This document shows, piece after piece, positions 54,648 to 63,419 of a stretch of 64,000 nucleotides of DNA. The stretch spans positions 1-64,000 of the forward strand of contig NZ_CP009574.1 of the NCBI RefSeq assembly GCF_000764555.1, read 5' to 3'. The position numbers were made by a program, and so were the translations under genes. This DNA comes from Candidatus Francisella endociliophora (GTDB lineage: Bacteria > Pseudomonadota > Gammaproteobacteria > Francisellales > Francisellaceae). Numbering within the stretch: the first letter of the stretch is position 1; every line of letters starts with the position of its first letter. The notes under the pieces were generated by a model, which worked only from the letters and a program-made list of their open reading frames with translations, was not told the origin of the DNA and made no database searches.

Positions 54648-54997
54648 AATATCGTCCGCCCTTAGCTGTAAGCAGGGCGTTAGACAGAGCCGATATTTGA
54701 TTAACTCTTCGCCGCTTCCCCAAGAATTTGGGGAATGCTCAGCCCACCGTCTGCGCTACGCTTGACCAACGAGTTTCACACGATGGACTAAAGCCGAGCA
54801 AAGCACCCTGTCGCAGGCTAAGGGCACAGTAACAAGTTTGCTAGTCTAAGTCCCTCCCGTTTCACTGGTAAAACCCGTTGGTCAACCCTATCGGGCCGAC
54901 GGTGGGCAATGCGTAATGCTTCGCATGATTAATACTTAGAAACGCTATTGTAAAAGATTTATATAGCCTCAGGGCTATCTAAATCAACTAGCGTTTC
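54648..54997. other. Array of nested inverted repeats: candidate structured RNA or non-autonomous element
   Basis: Five foldable units follow each other. (1) AATATCG 54648-54654 with CGATATT 54691-54697, enclosing CGCCCT/AGGGCG. (2) TTCCCCAA/TTGGGGAA at 54716-54735. (3) A large unit with GCCCACCGTC (54742-54751) pairing GACGGTGGGC (54898-54907) and TTGACCAACG (54762-54771) pairing CGTTGGTCAA (54876-54885). (4) ATGCG/CGCAT at 54909-54926. (5) GAAACGCTA (54939-54947) with TAGCGTTTC (54989-54997), enclosing a TCAG-loop hairpin. The strand of any RNA is unknown. Confidence 0.5.
54742..54907. repeat. 166-bp unit with double inverted termini
   Basis: Each end reads GCCCACCGTC, a 10-12 bp spacer, then TTGACCAACG and GTTT, in inverse orientation. 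Two perfect 10-bp arms per end, with unrelated spacers and interior, fit either a MITE-like insertion or the closing stems of a multibranched RNA. Confidence 0.55.
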
Positions 54998-55164
54998 AGA
55001 AAAGAATTTTAAAAAATATATTATTACTAATATTCAGTAATTTATTTTTAGTAAGTGTGTTCTGATGGATGAAATATTGATACTTTATTATCAGGTCTTA
55101 AATTATGTAAGAATATTTTTCTTAGATCTTAGAAACTAATATAAGCATTTTAAGTAAAATTTTT

Positions 55165-55186
55165 TAGTAGGGTATATAGTAGGGTA
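55165..55186 (+). repeat. Integrase arm-type repeat pair, right end
   Basis: TAGTAGGGTA at 55165-55174 and 55177-55186, same spacing and orientation as the left pair at 32438-32459. Confidence 0.6.
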
Positions 55187-55191
55187 GAAAC

Positions 55192-55220
55192 AAAAAAGCC
55201 CGCTACAAAGTAGACAGGCT
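55192..55220 (-). terminator. tRNA-Ser terminator supplied by the island
   Basis: On the minus strand AGCC…CTAC-ttt-GTAG…GGCT-type pairing is followed by TTTTTT. It lies 10 bp after the tRNA 3' end and inside the element, replacing the ancestral terminator now at 32250-32275. Confidence 0.65.
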
Positions 55221-55228
55221 CTATGTTC

Positions 55229-55244
55229 ATGGCGGAGAAAGAGG
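55229..55244. repeat. attR core within tRNA-Ser
   Basis: ATGGCGGAGAAAGAGG, identical to 32283-32298; it covers the tRNA 3' end including CCA. Confidence 0.85.
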
Positions 55245-55317
55245 GATTCGAACCCCCGGACCTGTTACAGTCAACGGTTTTCAAGACCGCCGCTTTCGAC
55301 CACTCAGCCATTTCTCC
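55230..55317 (-). tRNA. tRNA-Ser(UGA)
   Basis: 88 nt including an encoded CCA. The acceptor stem is GGAGAAA with TTTCTCC, discriminator G. The D arm begins TGGCTGAGTGG, the anticodon loop CTTGAAA carries TGA, a long class II variable arm follows, and the T arm is GGGGGTTCGAATCCC. The long variable arm and the anticodon identify serine. Its 3' end is the island's integration site and remains intact. Confidence 0.95.
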
Positions 55318-55450
55318 GAACTAATGTGGTATATTATACAATTATTTATTTGCTTTGCAATACTGTTTTATGAAAAACTAAGACTTTTCTAGCTTTCACA
55401 AAAAATATGGGTATATTATCTATAGTAAAGTTATTTATGAGGTAATAATA

Positions 55451-56017
55451 ATGGTAGATTTTTTAGCTAAAAATCAAAACTGGGCAAAGGTCACTCCTTG
55501 GGCAGGAATAATTTTTCTTATATTGTTAGTTTCTAATTTTTCGGTGTATGATCCACACTTTTGGGGATTGATAAATATACCTTTGTATCTTTTTCATCAG
55601 ACAGAAGAGCATTATATCCCAGGTGGGTTTAAAACTTTTATGAATCGTGTTGTGATGAACCTTCCAGAAGGTCAAGAGAAATTAACTGATACTAAAGTGT
55701 TTTGGATAAATATTTTGATGGTTTGGTTAGCATTTGCCATTTTTGGGATTTTAAGTTTTATAAATATAGGTTTTGGATTGCTAATTATTATTTTCAGTAT
55801 TATGAACTGTATGACTCATATTGCGGAAGGTGTTAAACGTAAAAGTTGGAATCCAGGTTTAGTTATGGCAAGCTTGCAGTTTTTAATATCTCTATTTGCA
55901 GCATATTATGTTACAGTGCATGGTTTAGATAATCCTGTAGTTTGGTGGTTTGGAACGATATTGTTTTCGATAGTGGCCCATGTATTATTATTCAAACTAG
56001 TTATGACAAAAGATTAA
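55451..56017 (+). CDS. HXXEE-domain membrane protein
   Basis: 188 aa, four to five hydrophobic segments. The LFHQTEEHYIPGG segment near residue 50 holds the HxxEE motif that names the family. A second His-containing helix (MNCMTHIAEGVKRKSWNPGL) is also typical. The function is unknown; the charged motif in the membrane suggests metal or lipid handling. AGGT lies before the ATG. It is the first gene right of the island. Confidence 0.8.
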   Translation: MVDFLAKNQNWAKVTPWAGIIFLILLVSNFSVYDPHFWGLINIPLYLFHQTEEHYIPGGFKTFMNRVVMNLPEGQEKLTDTKVFWINILMVWLAFAIFGILSFINIGFGLLIIIFSIMNCMTHIAEGVKRKSWNPGLVMASLQFLISLFAAYYVTVHGLDNPVVWWFGTILFSIVAHVLLFKLVMTKD

Positions 56018-56104
56018 CTTGTTATTTTAGTTTTAATAATAGACATTACTAAAACTAATCATTATTATTTTCTCTAAAACTTTTTAAATAAAATTGAGAG
56101 TAAA

Positions 56105-57241
56105 ATGTCAGATAGTAGATATCAAGTAACTAAAAAAGTTACAATCGTAGGAATGTTTATAAATGCATTACTTGCGATATCCAAAACTTTTATTGGGGTA
56201 ATAGGGCGCTCACCAGCATTATTTGCTGATGGTATTCACTCATTCTCAGATTTATTAAGTGATGTTATGGTTTTATTTGCAGCTAAATATGCAAATAAAG
56301 GTGAAGATCATAATCATCCCTATGGTCATGAAAGATTGGAGACTTTAGCAACCTTAGTTCTTTCGGGTTTATTGATAACTATAGGTTTTATGATTGTATA
56401 TCATTCTTTAGTAAACCTTATAATAGGAAATTATGCCACTCCAGATAAATTTACAGTTTACGCTGCAATATTTTCAATTTTTGGTAATGAGTTTATATAT
56501 CAATATACTATGCGAGCAGCTAATAAAATTGATTCGGATATGCTAAGAGCAAATGCTTGGCATAGTCGTTCTGATATGTGGTCTTCAGTTGTAGTTTTGA
56601 TAGGTTTAGGGGGAGCTCTATATGGATTCCCTTGGATGGATGCAATAGCTGCTTTAGTTGTTTGTTATATGATCGTTAAGATGGGTATTAAGTGGGGATA
56701 TTCAGCTGTCGCAGAACTTATTGATGAAGGTGTTGATGATGAGACTCGTAAAAATATCAAAAGTATAATAGCAAATACTGAAGGGGTTAATGATTTTCAT
56801 TATTTAAGAACTAGAAAAATGGCTGGTAAGATAGTATTAGATGTACATGTTTTAGTTAATAAATATAGTACAGCTTCTGAGGGACACTATATTGCAGAGA
56901 TTGTTAAAAGTAATATTTATCATAATATTGACAATATAAAAGACATAACTGTACATGTTGATGTTACCAATCATGAGGATGGCGTTATAAAATTAGAAAA
57001 TTTTGAGCCCTCTCGTCATGAAATTTTGACACAAATAAAAGACTTCTTTGCTAGTAATAATCTTAAAGAAGATATTATTTTAGATAAACAAATGGCTATT
57101 TACTATTTTGATAATAAAATCGTGGTTGATTTATTTGTAAAAAGATCAAATGATTTAAAAAGATTTTCAGAAAAGTTGAATAAACTTTCTTATAAAGATT
57201 ATACTATTCATATCAACTTATATTGTCAGTTAACAGATTAA
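56105..57241 (+). CDS. Cation diffusion facilitator transporter
   Basis: 378 aa. Six hydrophobic segments hold the metal site DGIHSFSDLLSD near residue 40 and HNHPYGHERLETLATL near 75. The cytoplasmic C-terminal domain (residues 205-290) has the segment VHVLVNKYSTASEGHYIAE, followed by a further extension of about 85 residues. It exports Zn2+, Fe2+ or Mn2+ against protons; the metal is not determined. Confidence 0.9.
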   Translation: MSDSRYQVTKKVTIVGMFINALLAISKTFIGVIGRSPALFADGIHSFSDLLSDVMVLFAAKYANKGEDHNHPYGHERLETLATLVLSGLLITIGFMIVYHSLVNLIIGNYATPDKFTVYAAIFSIFGNEFIYQYTMRAANKIDSDMLRANAWHSRSDMWSSVVVLIGLGGALYGFPWMDAIAALVVCYMIVKMGIKWGYSAVAELIDEGVDDETRKNIKSIIANTEGVNDFHYLRTRKMAGKIVLDVHVLVNKYSTASEGHYIAEIVKSNIYHNIDNIKDITVHVDVTNHEDGVIKLENFEPSRHEILTQIKDFFASNNLKEDIILDKQMAIYYFDNKIVVDLFVKRSNDLKRFSEKLNKLSYKDYTIHINLYCQLTD

Positions 57242-57257
57242 TAATGAGAGCAAATTA

Positions 57258-58121
57258 ATGAAAATAAGAAAAGCAGTATTTCCTGTGGCTGGTTGGGGTA
57301 CTAGGTTTTTACCAGCAACTAAATCTTCTCCTAAAGAAATGCTAACAGTAGTGGATAAACCATTAATACAATATGCTGTCGAAGAAGCTGTTGAAGCAGG
57401 CTGTAAAGAGATAATTTTTGTAACTAGCTCAAATAAAAAGTCTTTAGAAGATCATTTTGATAGAAATTTTGAACTTGAATATTCTTTAGAAAAAAAGCAA
57501 AAATATGATCTACTTAATATGGTTAAGAATATTGTCCCTAAAGATGTAAGCTTCTTTTTTGTACGTCAACCTGAGGCTCTCGGCTTAGGGCATGCTGTAC
57601 TATGTGCAAAACCGTTAGTCGGTATTGAAGATTTTGCTGTAATATTACCAGATGATCTTATCTATAATTACGATTGCGGTACAGGTACGCTAAAACAGAT
57701 GATTAAAGCAGTAGAAGGAACTGATATCAGAGGTTGTATTGCAACTCAGCAGGTGAAAAAAGAAGAAACAGGATCTTATGGAATAGTTGCTAAAAACAAT
57801 GAAGATTTAATCAAGGCAATTGTAGAAAAACCAGTTCCAGAAAAAGCGCCTTCAACAAATGCCGTAGTTGGTAGATATCTGCTTCCTAATAAAATATTCA
57901 AATGCTTAGAGTCAACTTCTGAAGGTGCTGGAGGTGAGATTCAACTGACAGATGCTATTGCTAAACTAATAGAGCAAGATGAAAAGATTCTTTCTTATGA
58001 ATTTAAGGGTACTAGATATGACTGTGGTAGTAAGTTAGGTTTTTTGATAGCTAACTATGAAATAGCATTACAACATGATGAACTAGGAAAGAAGTTTAAA
58101 CAATATCTGAAAAATAGATAG
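57258..58121 (+). CDS. galU: UTP--glucose-1-phosphate uridylyltransferase
   Basis: 287 aa. The nucleotidyltransferase signature VAGWGTRFLPATKSSPKEM lies at the N-terminus, DDLIYNYDCG near residue 130, and the segment GTRYDCGSKLGFLIANYE near the end, all GalU-typical. It makes UDP-glucose for LPS core, capsule and trehalose synthesis. It begins 16 bp after the CDF gene, so co-transcription is likely. Confidence 0.95.
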   Translation: MKIRKAVFPVAGWGTRFLPATKSSPKEMLTVVDKPLIQYAVEEAVEAGCKEIIFVTSSNKKSLEDHFDRNFELEYSLEKKQKYDLLNMVKNIVPKDVSFFFVRQPEALGLGHAVLCAKPLVGIEDFAVILPDDLIYNYDCGTGTLKQMIKAVEGTDIRGCIATQQVKKEETGSYGIVAKNNEDLIKAIVEKPVPEKAPSTNAVVGRYLLPNKIFKCLESTSEGAGGEIQLTDAIAKLIEQDEKILSYEFKGTRYDCGSKLGFLIANYEIALQHDELGKKFKQYLKNR

Positions 58122-58213
58122 TATCTTTAAGTCTAATATTTATATCTAAATACTCACAAATCTTATTTAATATGCTAATATGAAAATTAGTATTAAAAAT
58201 TTTTATTAAATAA

Positions 58214-60151
58214 ATGGCATATTCAAAATTTCAAGTATCTCAAGAGTTTATTGATCAAGCTCATATAAATCCAGAATTATATGAAAAACTATATAAGGAA
58301 TCTTTAGAAAACCCAGAAAAATTTTGGGCAAAGCAAGCAAATCGTATTCACTGGGATAAACTTTTTACAAAAGCTTGTAATAGCAGCTTTGATCATGTTG
58401 ATATTAAATGGTTTGAAGATGGCGAGCTTAATGTTTGTTATAACTGTATTGATAGACATATTCCAGAAAGAGCAAACCAGGTGGCATATATATGGCAGGC
58501 TGATAATCCTAAGAAATCTAAAAAGATTACATATAGAGAGTTATATCATCGTGTTTGTGAGATGGCCAATATCCTCGAAAATAATGATGTAAAAAAAGGC
58601 GATGTTGTAACTATTTATATGCCATTAGTACCTGAGTCTATATATGCAATGCTAGCATGTGCTCGTATTGGAGCAATACATTCGGTAGTATTTGGTGGCT
58701 TCTCTGCAGAATCTCTGAAACAGCGTATTATAAATGCCAAAAGTGATTTTGTAATAACAGTTGATGAAGCTGTTCGTTCAGGTAAAAGAATTCCAATGAA
58801 AGCTAGTGTTGATAAAGTAGTATCTGAAATTGAAGGCATTAGAAAAGTATTGGTAGTTAGAAATACTGAAAAAAGTGATATAAGCTGGAACGATAAGATA
58901 GATATAAACTATGCAGATGAGTTAAAGAAAGTATCAAATGAACATACTCCAAAATCATTTGCTGCGGAGACTCCTTTATTTATGCTATATACTTCTGGCT
59001 CAACTGGAGCACCAAAAGGTTTAGTACATACTTCAGGTGGGTATTTAGTATATTCAAGTATGACTCATAAACTTGTTTTTGATTATAAAGATCATGATGT
59101 TTATTGGTGTACGGCGGATATTGGTTGGATTACTGGGCATACTTATGTTGTGTATGGTCCACTTGCAAATGGCGCTACTTCTGTGATTTTTGAAGGTGTA
59201 CCAACCTATCCAGATGCTTCGAGATTATGGCAAGAAGTTGATCAACATAATGTTAGTGTTTTATATACTGCACCAACGTTAGTTAGATCTTTGTTGAAGG
59301 TTGGTGATGAGTATCTTGAAAACACTCGCAGAAAATCCCTAAGAGTTTTGGGATCTGTAGGTGAGCCAATTAATCCAGAGGCTTGGAATTGGTTTGTAGA
59401 AAAGGCTGGTAATAATCAAGCTCCTTTGGTTGATACATGGTGGCAAACTGAAACAGGTGGGCATATGATAACACCACTTCCAGGTGCGCATAAGCTTAAA
59501 GCTGGTTCTGCTTCTAAGCCTTTCTTTGGTGTTGAGTTAGCATTATTAGATACAGATGGTAATGAAATACATGGTGTAGGTAAAGGTGCTCTTTGTGTCA
59601 AAAGAGCAACTCCTGGTATGGCAAGAACTATCTATGGAGATCATGATAGGTATTTACAAACATATTTCTCAAGTTTTAAAGGATATTATTTCTCAGGTGA
59701 CGCTGCTAGGAGAGATGAAGATGGTTATATCTGGATAGAAGGGCGTATGGATGATGTAATCAATGTCTCTGGTCATAGAATGGCTACAGCAGAAATTGAA
59801 GCAGCGTTAAATACCCATGAAGCCGTTGCAGAAAGTGCAGTTGTAGGAATGCCTCATGACATTAAAGGTGAAGCTATTTATGTTTACTGCATCCTAAAAG
59901 AAGGTATAGATAGTGATGAAGAAACTTTTCAAGAGGTAAGAAAGTCTTTAGTTAAATATGTTCGTCAAGAAATAGGGCCTGTTGCTACTCCTGAAGTTAT
60001 TCAGTTTACGCCAGAGCTACCAAAGACTCGTTCTGGTAAGATTATGCGTAGAATCTTAAGAAAGATAGCAGCAAAAGATTTTGATAATTTCGGTGATATC
60101 TCTACACTATTAAACCCAGATATAGTAGAGTATCTCAAAAATAATAGATAA
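58214..60151 (+). CDS. acs: Acetyl-coenzyme A synthetase
   Basis: 645 aa, standard Acs length. The adenylation P-loop YTSGSTGAPKG is near residue 260, VDTWWQTETGGHM near 410, and the A8 hinge GRMDDVINVSGHR near 515. The C-terminal KTRSGKIMRR carries the Lys that is acetylated in regulation and needed for catalysis. It activates acetate to acetyl-CoA. The next gene starts 11 bp downstream. Confidence 0.94.
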   Translation: MAYSKFQVSQEFIDQAHINPELYEKLYKESLENPEKFWAKQANRIHWDKLFTKACNSSFDHVDIKWFEDGELNVCYNCIDRHIPERANQVAYIWQADNPKKSKKITYRELYHRVCEMANILENNDVKKGDVVTIYMPLVPESIYAMLACARIGAIHSVVFGGFSAESLKQRIINAKSDFVITVDEAVRSGKRIPMKASVDKVVSEIEGIRKVLVVRNTEKSDISWNDKIDINYADELKKVSNEHTPKSFAAETPLFMLYTSGSTGAPKGLVHTSGGYLVYSSMTHKLVFDYKDHDVYWCTADIGWITGHTYVVYGPLANGATSVIFEGVPTYPDASRLWQEVDQHNVSVLYTAPTLVRSLLKVGDEYLENTRRKSLRVLGSVGEPINPEAWNWFVEKAGNNQAPLVDTWWQTETGGHMITPLPGAHKLKAGSASKPFFGVELALLDTDGNEIHGVGKGALCVKRATPGMARTIYGDHDRYLQTYFSSFKGYYFSGDAARRDEDGYIWIEGRMDDVINVSGHRMATAEIEAALNTHEAVAESAVVGMPHDIKGEAIYVYCILKEGIDSDEETFQEVRKSLVKYVRQEIGPVATPEVIQFTPELPKTRSGKIMRRILRKIAAKDFDNFGDISTLLNPDIVEYLKNNR

Positions 60152-60162
60152 AAATAATTATT

Positions 60163-61080
60163 ATGAACACTTCTTTAGTTAAAGGATATATAAAAATAAT
60201 CCTAGCTCTAGTTTTTTGGGCGAGCTTATATCATATTGCACCATTACCTCTTAGATATGTTGATATATATCTAGTTGGTTTAATTCGTTATGCTTTTGCG
60301 TCATTAATATTTATAGTGGTACACTTTTATTTTACTAAAACTTTTTTTCCTAGACTAAGTATAAGACAATGGGCTTATGTAATAGCTGTAGGCTTCTTTG
60401 GCGTATTTCTTTATAATATAACCTTCCTTTGGGCTGAGAAATTAATTTCAGGGAATATTGTCGCTATTATTTATGCTTTTACTCCTTGCTTGATTACTAT
60501 CTTATCTAGTTATATCTTTAGCTTAAAAGTTAATCAACAAGCAAAGGTTGGTATATTAGTAGCATTATTAGGAACTATTGGAGTAGTTTTATTCTCAAAT
60601 GGTGCATCAGAGTGTCTAAATGGCATACAAATTAATCTTGGTGAAGTTTTGAGTATACTTGCAGTTATATGCTTTGCAGCATATGCTATTTTAGGTAAAT
60701 GCTGTGTTAGAGAGGGTGTTCATATGATAACTATTAATACCTATGGTGCAATAATAGGCATGATTATGTTTGGAATAGTTAGTTTATTCAAAGGAGATTT
60801 TAGCTCTCTTGCTCATACGGATCTTAAATTTTGGGGTAGCATGCTTTATATAGCTGCTTTTGCAACAGTTATAGCTTATGTTTGGTACTTAGGAGCATTA
60901 GAAGAAATAGGTGTATATAAAACAGCAGTCTTTCAGAATATGTTGCCATTTATGGTAATACTTATTGGCTTTCTATTTTATGGGGAGACTATCTCATCTT
61001 TATCGTTGATATTTGGAGGAGTAGTCTTTTTAGGAGTATATCTTACAAATGCTGCTGTGAATAAAAAATCAGGTTGTTAA
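60163..61080 (+). CDS. DMT-superfamily (EamA) transporter
   Basis: 305 aa with ten hydrophobic segments forming two EamA repeats. The ends of each repeat show the usual patterns, ISGNIVAIIYAFTPCLITIL in the first and AVFQNMLPFMVILIGFLFYGE in the second. Substrate unknown; amino acids or metabolites are usual. The gene closely follows acs. Its 3' end overlaps the convergent lnt gene by 12 bp. Confidence 0.88.
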   Translation: MNTSLVKGYIKIILALVFWASLYHIAPLPLRYVDIYLVGLIRYAFASLIFIVVHFYFTKTFFPRLSIRQWAYVIAVGFFGVFLYNITFLWAEKLISGNIVAIIYAFTPCLITILSSYIFSLKVNQQAKVGILVALLGTIGVVLFSNGASECLNGIQINLGEVLSILAVICFAAYAILGKCCVREGVHMITINTYGAIIGMIMFGIVSLFKGDFSSLAHTDLKFWGSMLYIAAFATVIAYVWYLGALEEIGVYKTAVFQNMLPFMVILIGFLFYGETISSLSLIFGGVVFLGVYLTNAAVNKKSGC

Positions 61081-62574
61081 TCTCTTTCTTTCAGACTTTT
61101 CTTTTATAATTAATCCAACTATTAAACTCATTACAACTAACAGCCAAAGTCCAGTCATACCAGCAATCATCCAAACTGTTTGATAATTATTTAGGTATAT
61201 AGTCTGTTCAAGTGTACCTCGAGTATCTTTCGGTAGCTCTTTTTCAATTTCACCATTTGGTTTGATAATTGAAGTAATACCATTACTAGTTGTAGTAAGT
61301 ACATATTTAGCATTCTCTATAGCTCGAACTTGAGAAATTTGTAATTGTTGTTCACGAGCAATAGAATCACCAAACCAAGAGTCATCACTTATTACTGATA
61401 TAACTTTAGCACCTTGAAGTTGTGCTCTTACTTGTTCAGGATAACCAACTTCATAACAAATAAAGTTTGCTAATGGAGAGCCAAATGCGCTCATAATTGG
61501 TTGTTGTGCTTTGCCTGCATTGAAGCTACTAAGTCCAACACTATCAACATAACCAAAGAACTTAATTGGGAAATATTCTCCAAAAGGAACTAGGTGATGC
61601 TTGTTATATGTACCTTGCCCTTTACCAATTATAATTGAACTGTTATATATTTTTGATTTAGTATCACTCTGATCTATGCTTAATGAACCAACTAAAATCG
61701 CATTATTGTTTTTATCTGCTATATCTGTAAGATTATTGAAATAAGAGCTCATATACTGTCTATAGTTTGGTATAGCATTCTCAGAAAGAATAATTAAAGA
61801 ATCTTTATATTTATCAGCAGCATTCTCATAATATTTTTGCATTTTGGCAAAATTATCACGATCCCACTTAAAGCCTTGTACAAAATCTCCTTGTATTAAC
61901 ACTACTTTTTGAGGTTGATTTGTTTTTATTTGAGGCTGATTATGCTTAATAATTAAACCACCGGCAAAGAAAATACAAATAGTGATAATTACAGCAGTCG
62001 TTTTTCTTATACTAGTTTTATTGCATATAAAAAATGTGATTAAACAAGCAATAAATGCTACAAGATACGTAACTAAATATACACCACCAACATTAGCATA
62101 CCAAACTATAGGAGACTCTGTTTGAGAGTAGCCAAGGGATACCCATGGGAAACCACCCCAAAGTAGATTTGCTTTAACAATTTCAAATAATGTCCATAAT
62201 GCTGGATATATTAATAATTTAGCAAAATTATTAGCTTTTCTTGTAAGAATATAACTAAAAGTACCAAATGGAATTGTATGTAAAAAACTTAATAAAATCA
62301 CTAAGGCAACAGCTGCTGATAATCCCGCCGCCATGGATTCTGTAAACAAATGAATACTTATATATACCCATGAGATACTTGTACCAAAAAAACCAAAGCC
62401 GAATAATGCAGATGTAAAAAATGCACTACGGATCTTTGTTGATTTATTTAGTAAATAGAAAAATATCACTAAAGATACTATAGCTAGTATATCTATTCTG
62501 AAAGGAGCAAATGCTAAAGTAAGTAGTGCACCACTTAATACAGGAGGGAGTATTTTAAATATTATTTTTTTCAT
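61069..62574 (-). CDS. lnt: Apolipoprotein N-acyltransferase
   Basis: 501 aa. About six to seven N-terminal hydrophobic segments precede a periplasmic nitrilase-like domain with catalytic Glu in LIILSENAIPN and Cys in FICYEVGYPEQ. A final C-terminal membrane segment closes the protein. It adds the third acyl chain to lipoproteins. The start overlaps the corC stop by 4 nt in the phoH-ybeY-corC-lnt operon. Confidence 0.94.
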   Translation of the reverse strand: MKKIIFKILPPVLSGALLTLAFAPFRIDILAIVSLVIFFYLLNKSTKIRSAFFTSALFGFGFFGTSISWVYISIHLFTESMAAGLSAAVALVILLSFLHTIPFGTFSYILTRKANNFAKLLIYPALWTLFEIVKANLLWGGFPWVSLGYSQTESPIVWYANVGGVYLVTYLVAFIACLITFFICNKTSIRKTTAVIITICIFFAGGLIIKHNQPQIKTNQPQKVVLIQGDFVQGFKWDRDNFAKMQKYYENAADKYKDSLIILSENAIPNYRQYMSSYFNNLTDIADKNNNAILVGSLSIDQSDTKSKIYNSSIIIGKGQGTYNKHHLVPFGEYFPIKFFGYVDSVGLSSFNAGKAQQPIMSAFGSPLANFICYEVGYPEQVRAQLQGAKVISVISDDSWFGDSIAREQQLQISQVRAIENAKYVLTTTSNGITSIIKPNGEIEKELPKDTRGTLEQTIYLNNYQTVWMIAGMTGLWLLVVMSLIVGLIIKEKSERKRLTT

Positions 62575-63416
62575 TGTTTCTTAAATTTCTCGACTAAGAT
62601 TTTAACTATTTTGCGACTATCGGCTTCTTGGATTGTAAATTTCAGGCCATCGACTACTATATTATCACCTTTTTGAGGTAGGCATTCTAAAGTTTGAATA
62701 ATCATACCAGCAACAGTATCATAATCATTATCATCATCTATAGATGTGTTGAAGTATTCATTGAAGTCTTCTATAGATGTTGTAGCATCAATTACAAATC
62801 TATCATCAGCAATTTTGATAATATTTTCACTTGTGATATCAAACTCATCTTCAATATCACCAACGATCTCTTCAAGTACATCTTCAATTGTAACTAAGCC
62901 TGAAATTGCTCCATATTCATCAACAACTATTGCAATATGGTTTTGACTATTTTTAAAATCCTTAAGCATAGCGTTGAGTTTTTTTGTCTCAGGAATAAAG
63001 ATAGCGGGGCGTAGAATATTTTTAATATCCTCAGCTTTTAGCTCTTCATTTTCAGTGGACTGAATTTCTTTTTCAAAGATTAATTTTAAAAGATCTTTTG
63101 AATGTAAAATACCTAAAACTTCAGATTTTTCTTCGCAGTATACAGGTAGCCTTGTATGACTCGAGTTAATAGTTTTTTCAAGAATTTCAGAAACTGACAT
63201 GGCCATATCAACAGCGACAATCTTAGTGTGAGATATCATGATATCTCCAACATCTAAAGATGATATTTCCATGGCACCAAGAAGCATATTTTGTGACGTT
63301 TTATCAATTACTTCATTCTCAGCAGCTTTATTAATAGCTTCTATAAGGGCATTTTCTGATTTAATATTGAAAATACTTGATGTGATTTTTTTTAAAAAGG
63401 GATTGCTCTCTGACAT
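62571..63416 (-). CDS. corC: CorC/YbeX-like CBS-domain protein
   Basis: 281 aa, soluble. Two CBS domains (DIMISHTKIVAVDM near residue 55, then AIVVDEYGAISGLVTIEDVLEEIVGD near 155) and a C-terminal CorC_HlyC domain. It is linked to Mg2+/Co2+ efflux and ribosome maturation. It lacks the membrane CNNM part found in the protein at 11013-12263. It sits between ybeY and lnt, the conserved order. Confidence 0.92.
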   Translation of the reverse strand: MSESNPFLKKITSSIFNIKSENALIEAINKAAENEVIDKTSQNMLLGAMEISSLDVGDIMISHTKIVAVDMAMSVSEILEKTINSSHTRLPVYCEEKSEVLGILHSKDLLKLIFEKEIQSTENEELKAEDIKNILRPAIFIPETKKLNAMLKDFKNSQNHIAIVVDEYGAISGLVTIEDVLEEIVGDIEDEFDITSENIIKIADDRFVIDATTSIEDFNEYFNTSIDDDNDYDTVAGMIIQTLECLPQKGDNIVVDGLKFTIQEADSRKIVKILVEKFKKQ

Positions 63417-63419
63417 TTA

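Larger units (their letters stand above)
54463..55229. other. Non-coding end of the island, structured
   Basis: These 767 bp have no convincing ORF. The middle (54640-55000) is clearly richer in G and C than the surroundings and full of inverted repeats. The last 65 bp hold arm-type repeats (55165-55186) and the tRNA-Ser terminator (55192-55220). Confidence 0.65.
32283..55244. mobile_element. Integrative mobilizable island in tRNA-Ser(UGA), about 23 kb
   Basis: A 16-bp direct repeat ATGGCGGAGAAAGAGG, identical to the tRNA-Ser 3' end, bounds the region. An integrase gene lies next to the left end and reads inward. Matching TAGTAGGGTA repeat pairs lie inside both ends. Content: integrase, AlpA, ATPase, coupling protein, MobC-like protein, NhaA, ArdA, and a type I restriction locus with SIR2, HerA and Abi genes. 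No type IV secretion apparatus is seen, so transfer would need a helper (inference). Confidence 0.88.

Noticed and set aside
54742-54907. Possible tmRNA, RNase P RNA, 6S RNA or attC site in the structured region
   Set aside because: None of the conserved cores of these RNAs or the short attC consensus boxes could be found; only paired arms are visible.
32283-55244. Prophage
   Set aside because: No capsid, terminase, portal, tail or lysis gene is present; coupling and Mob-type genes indicate a mobilizable element.
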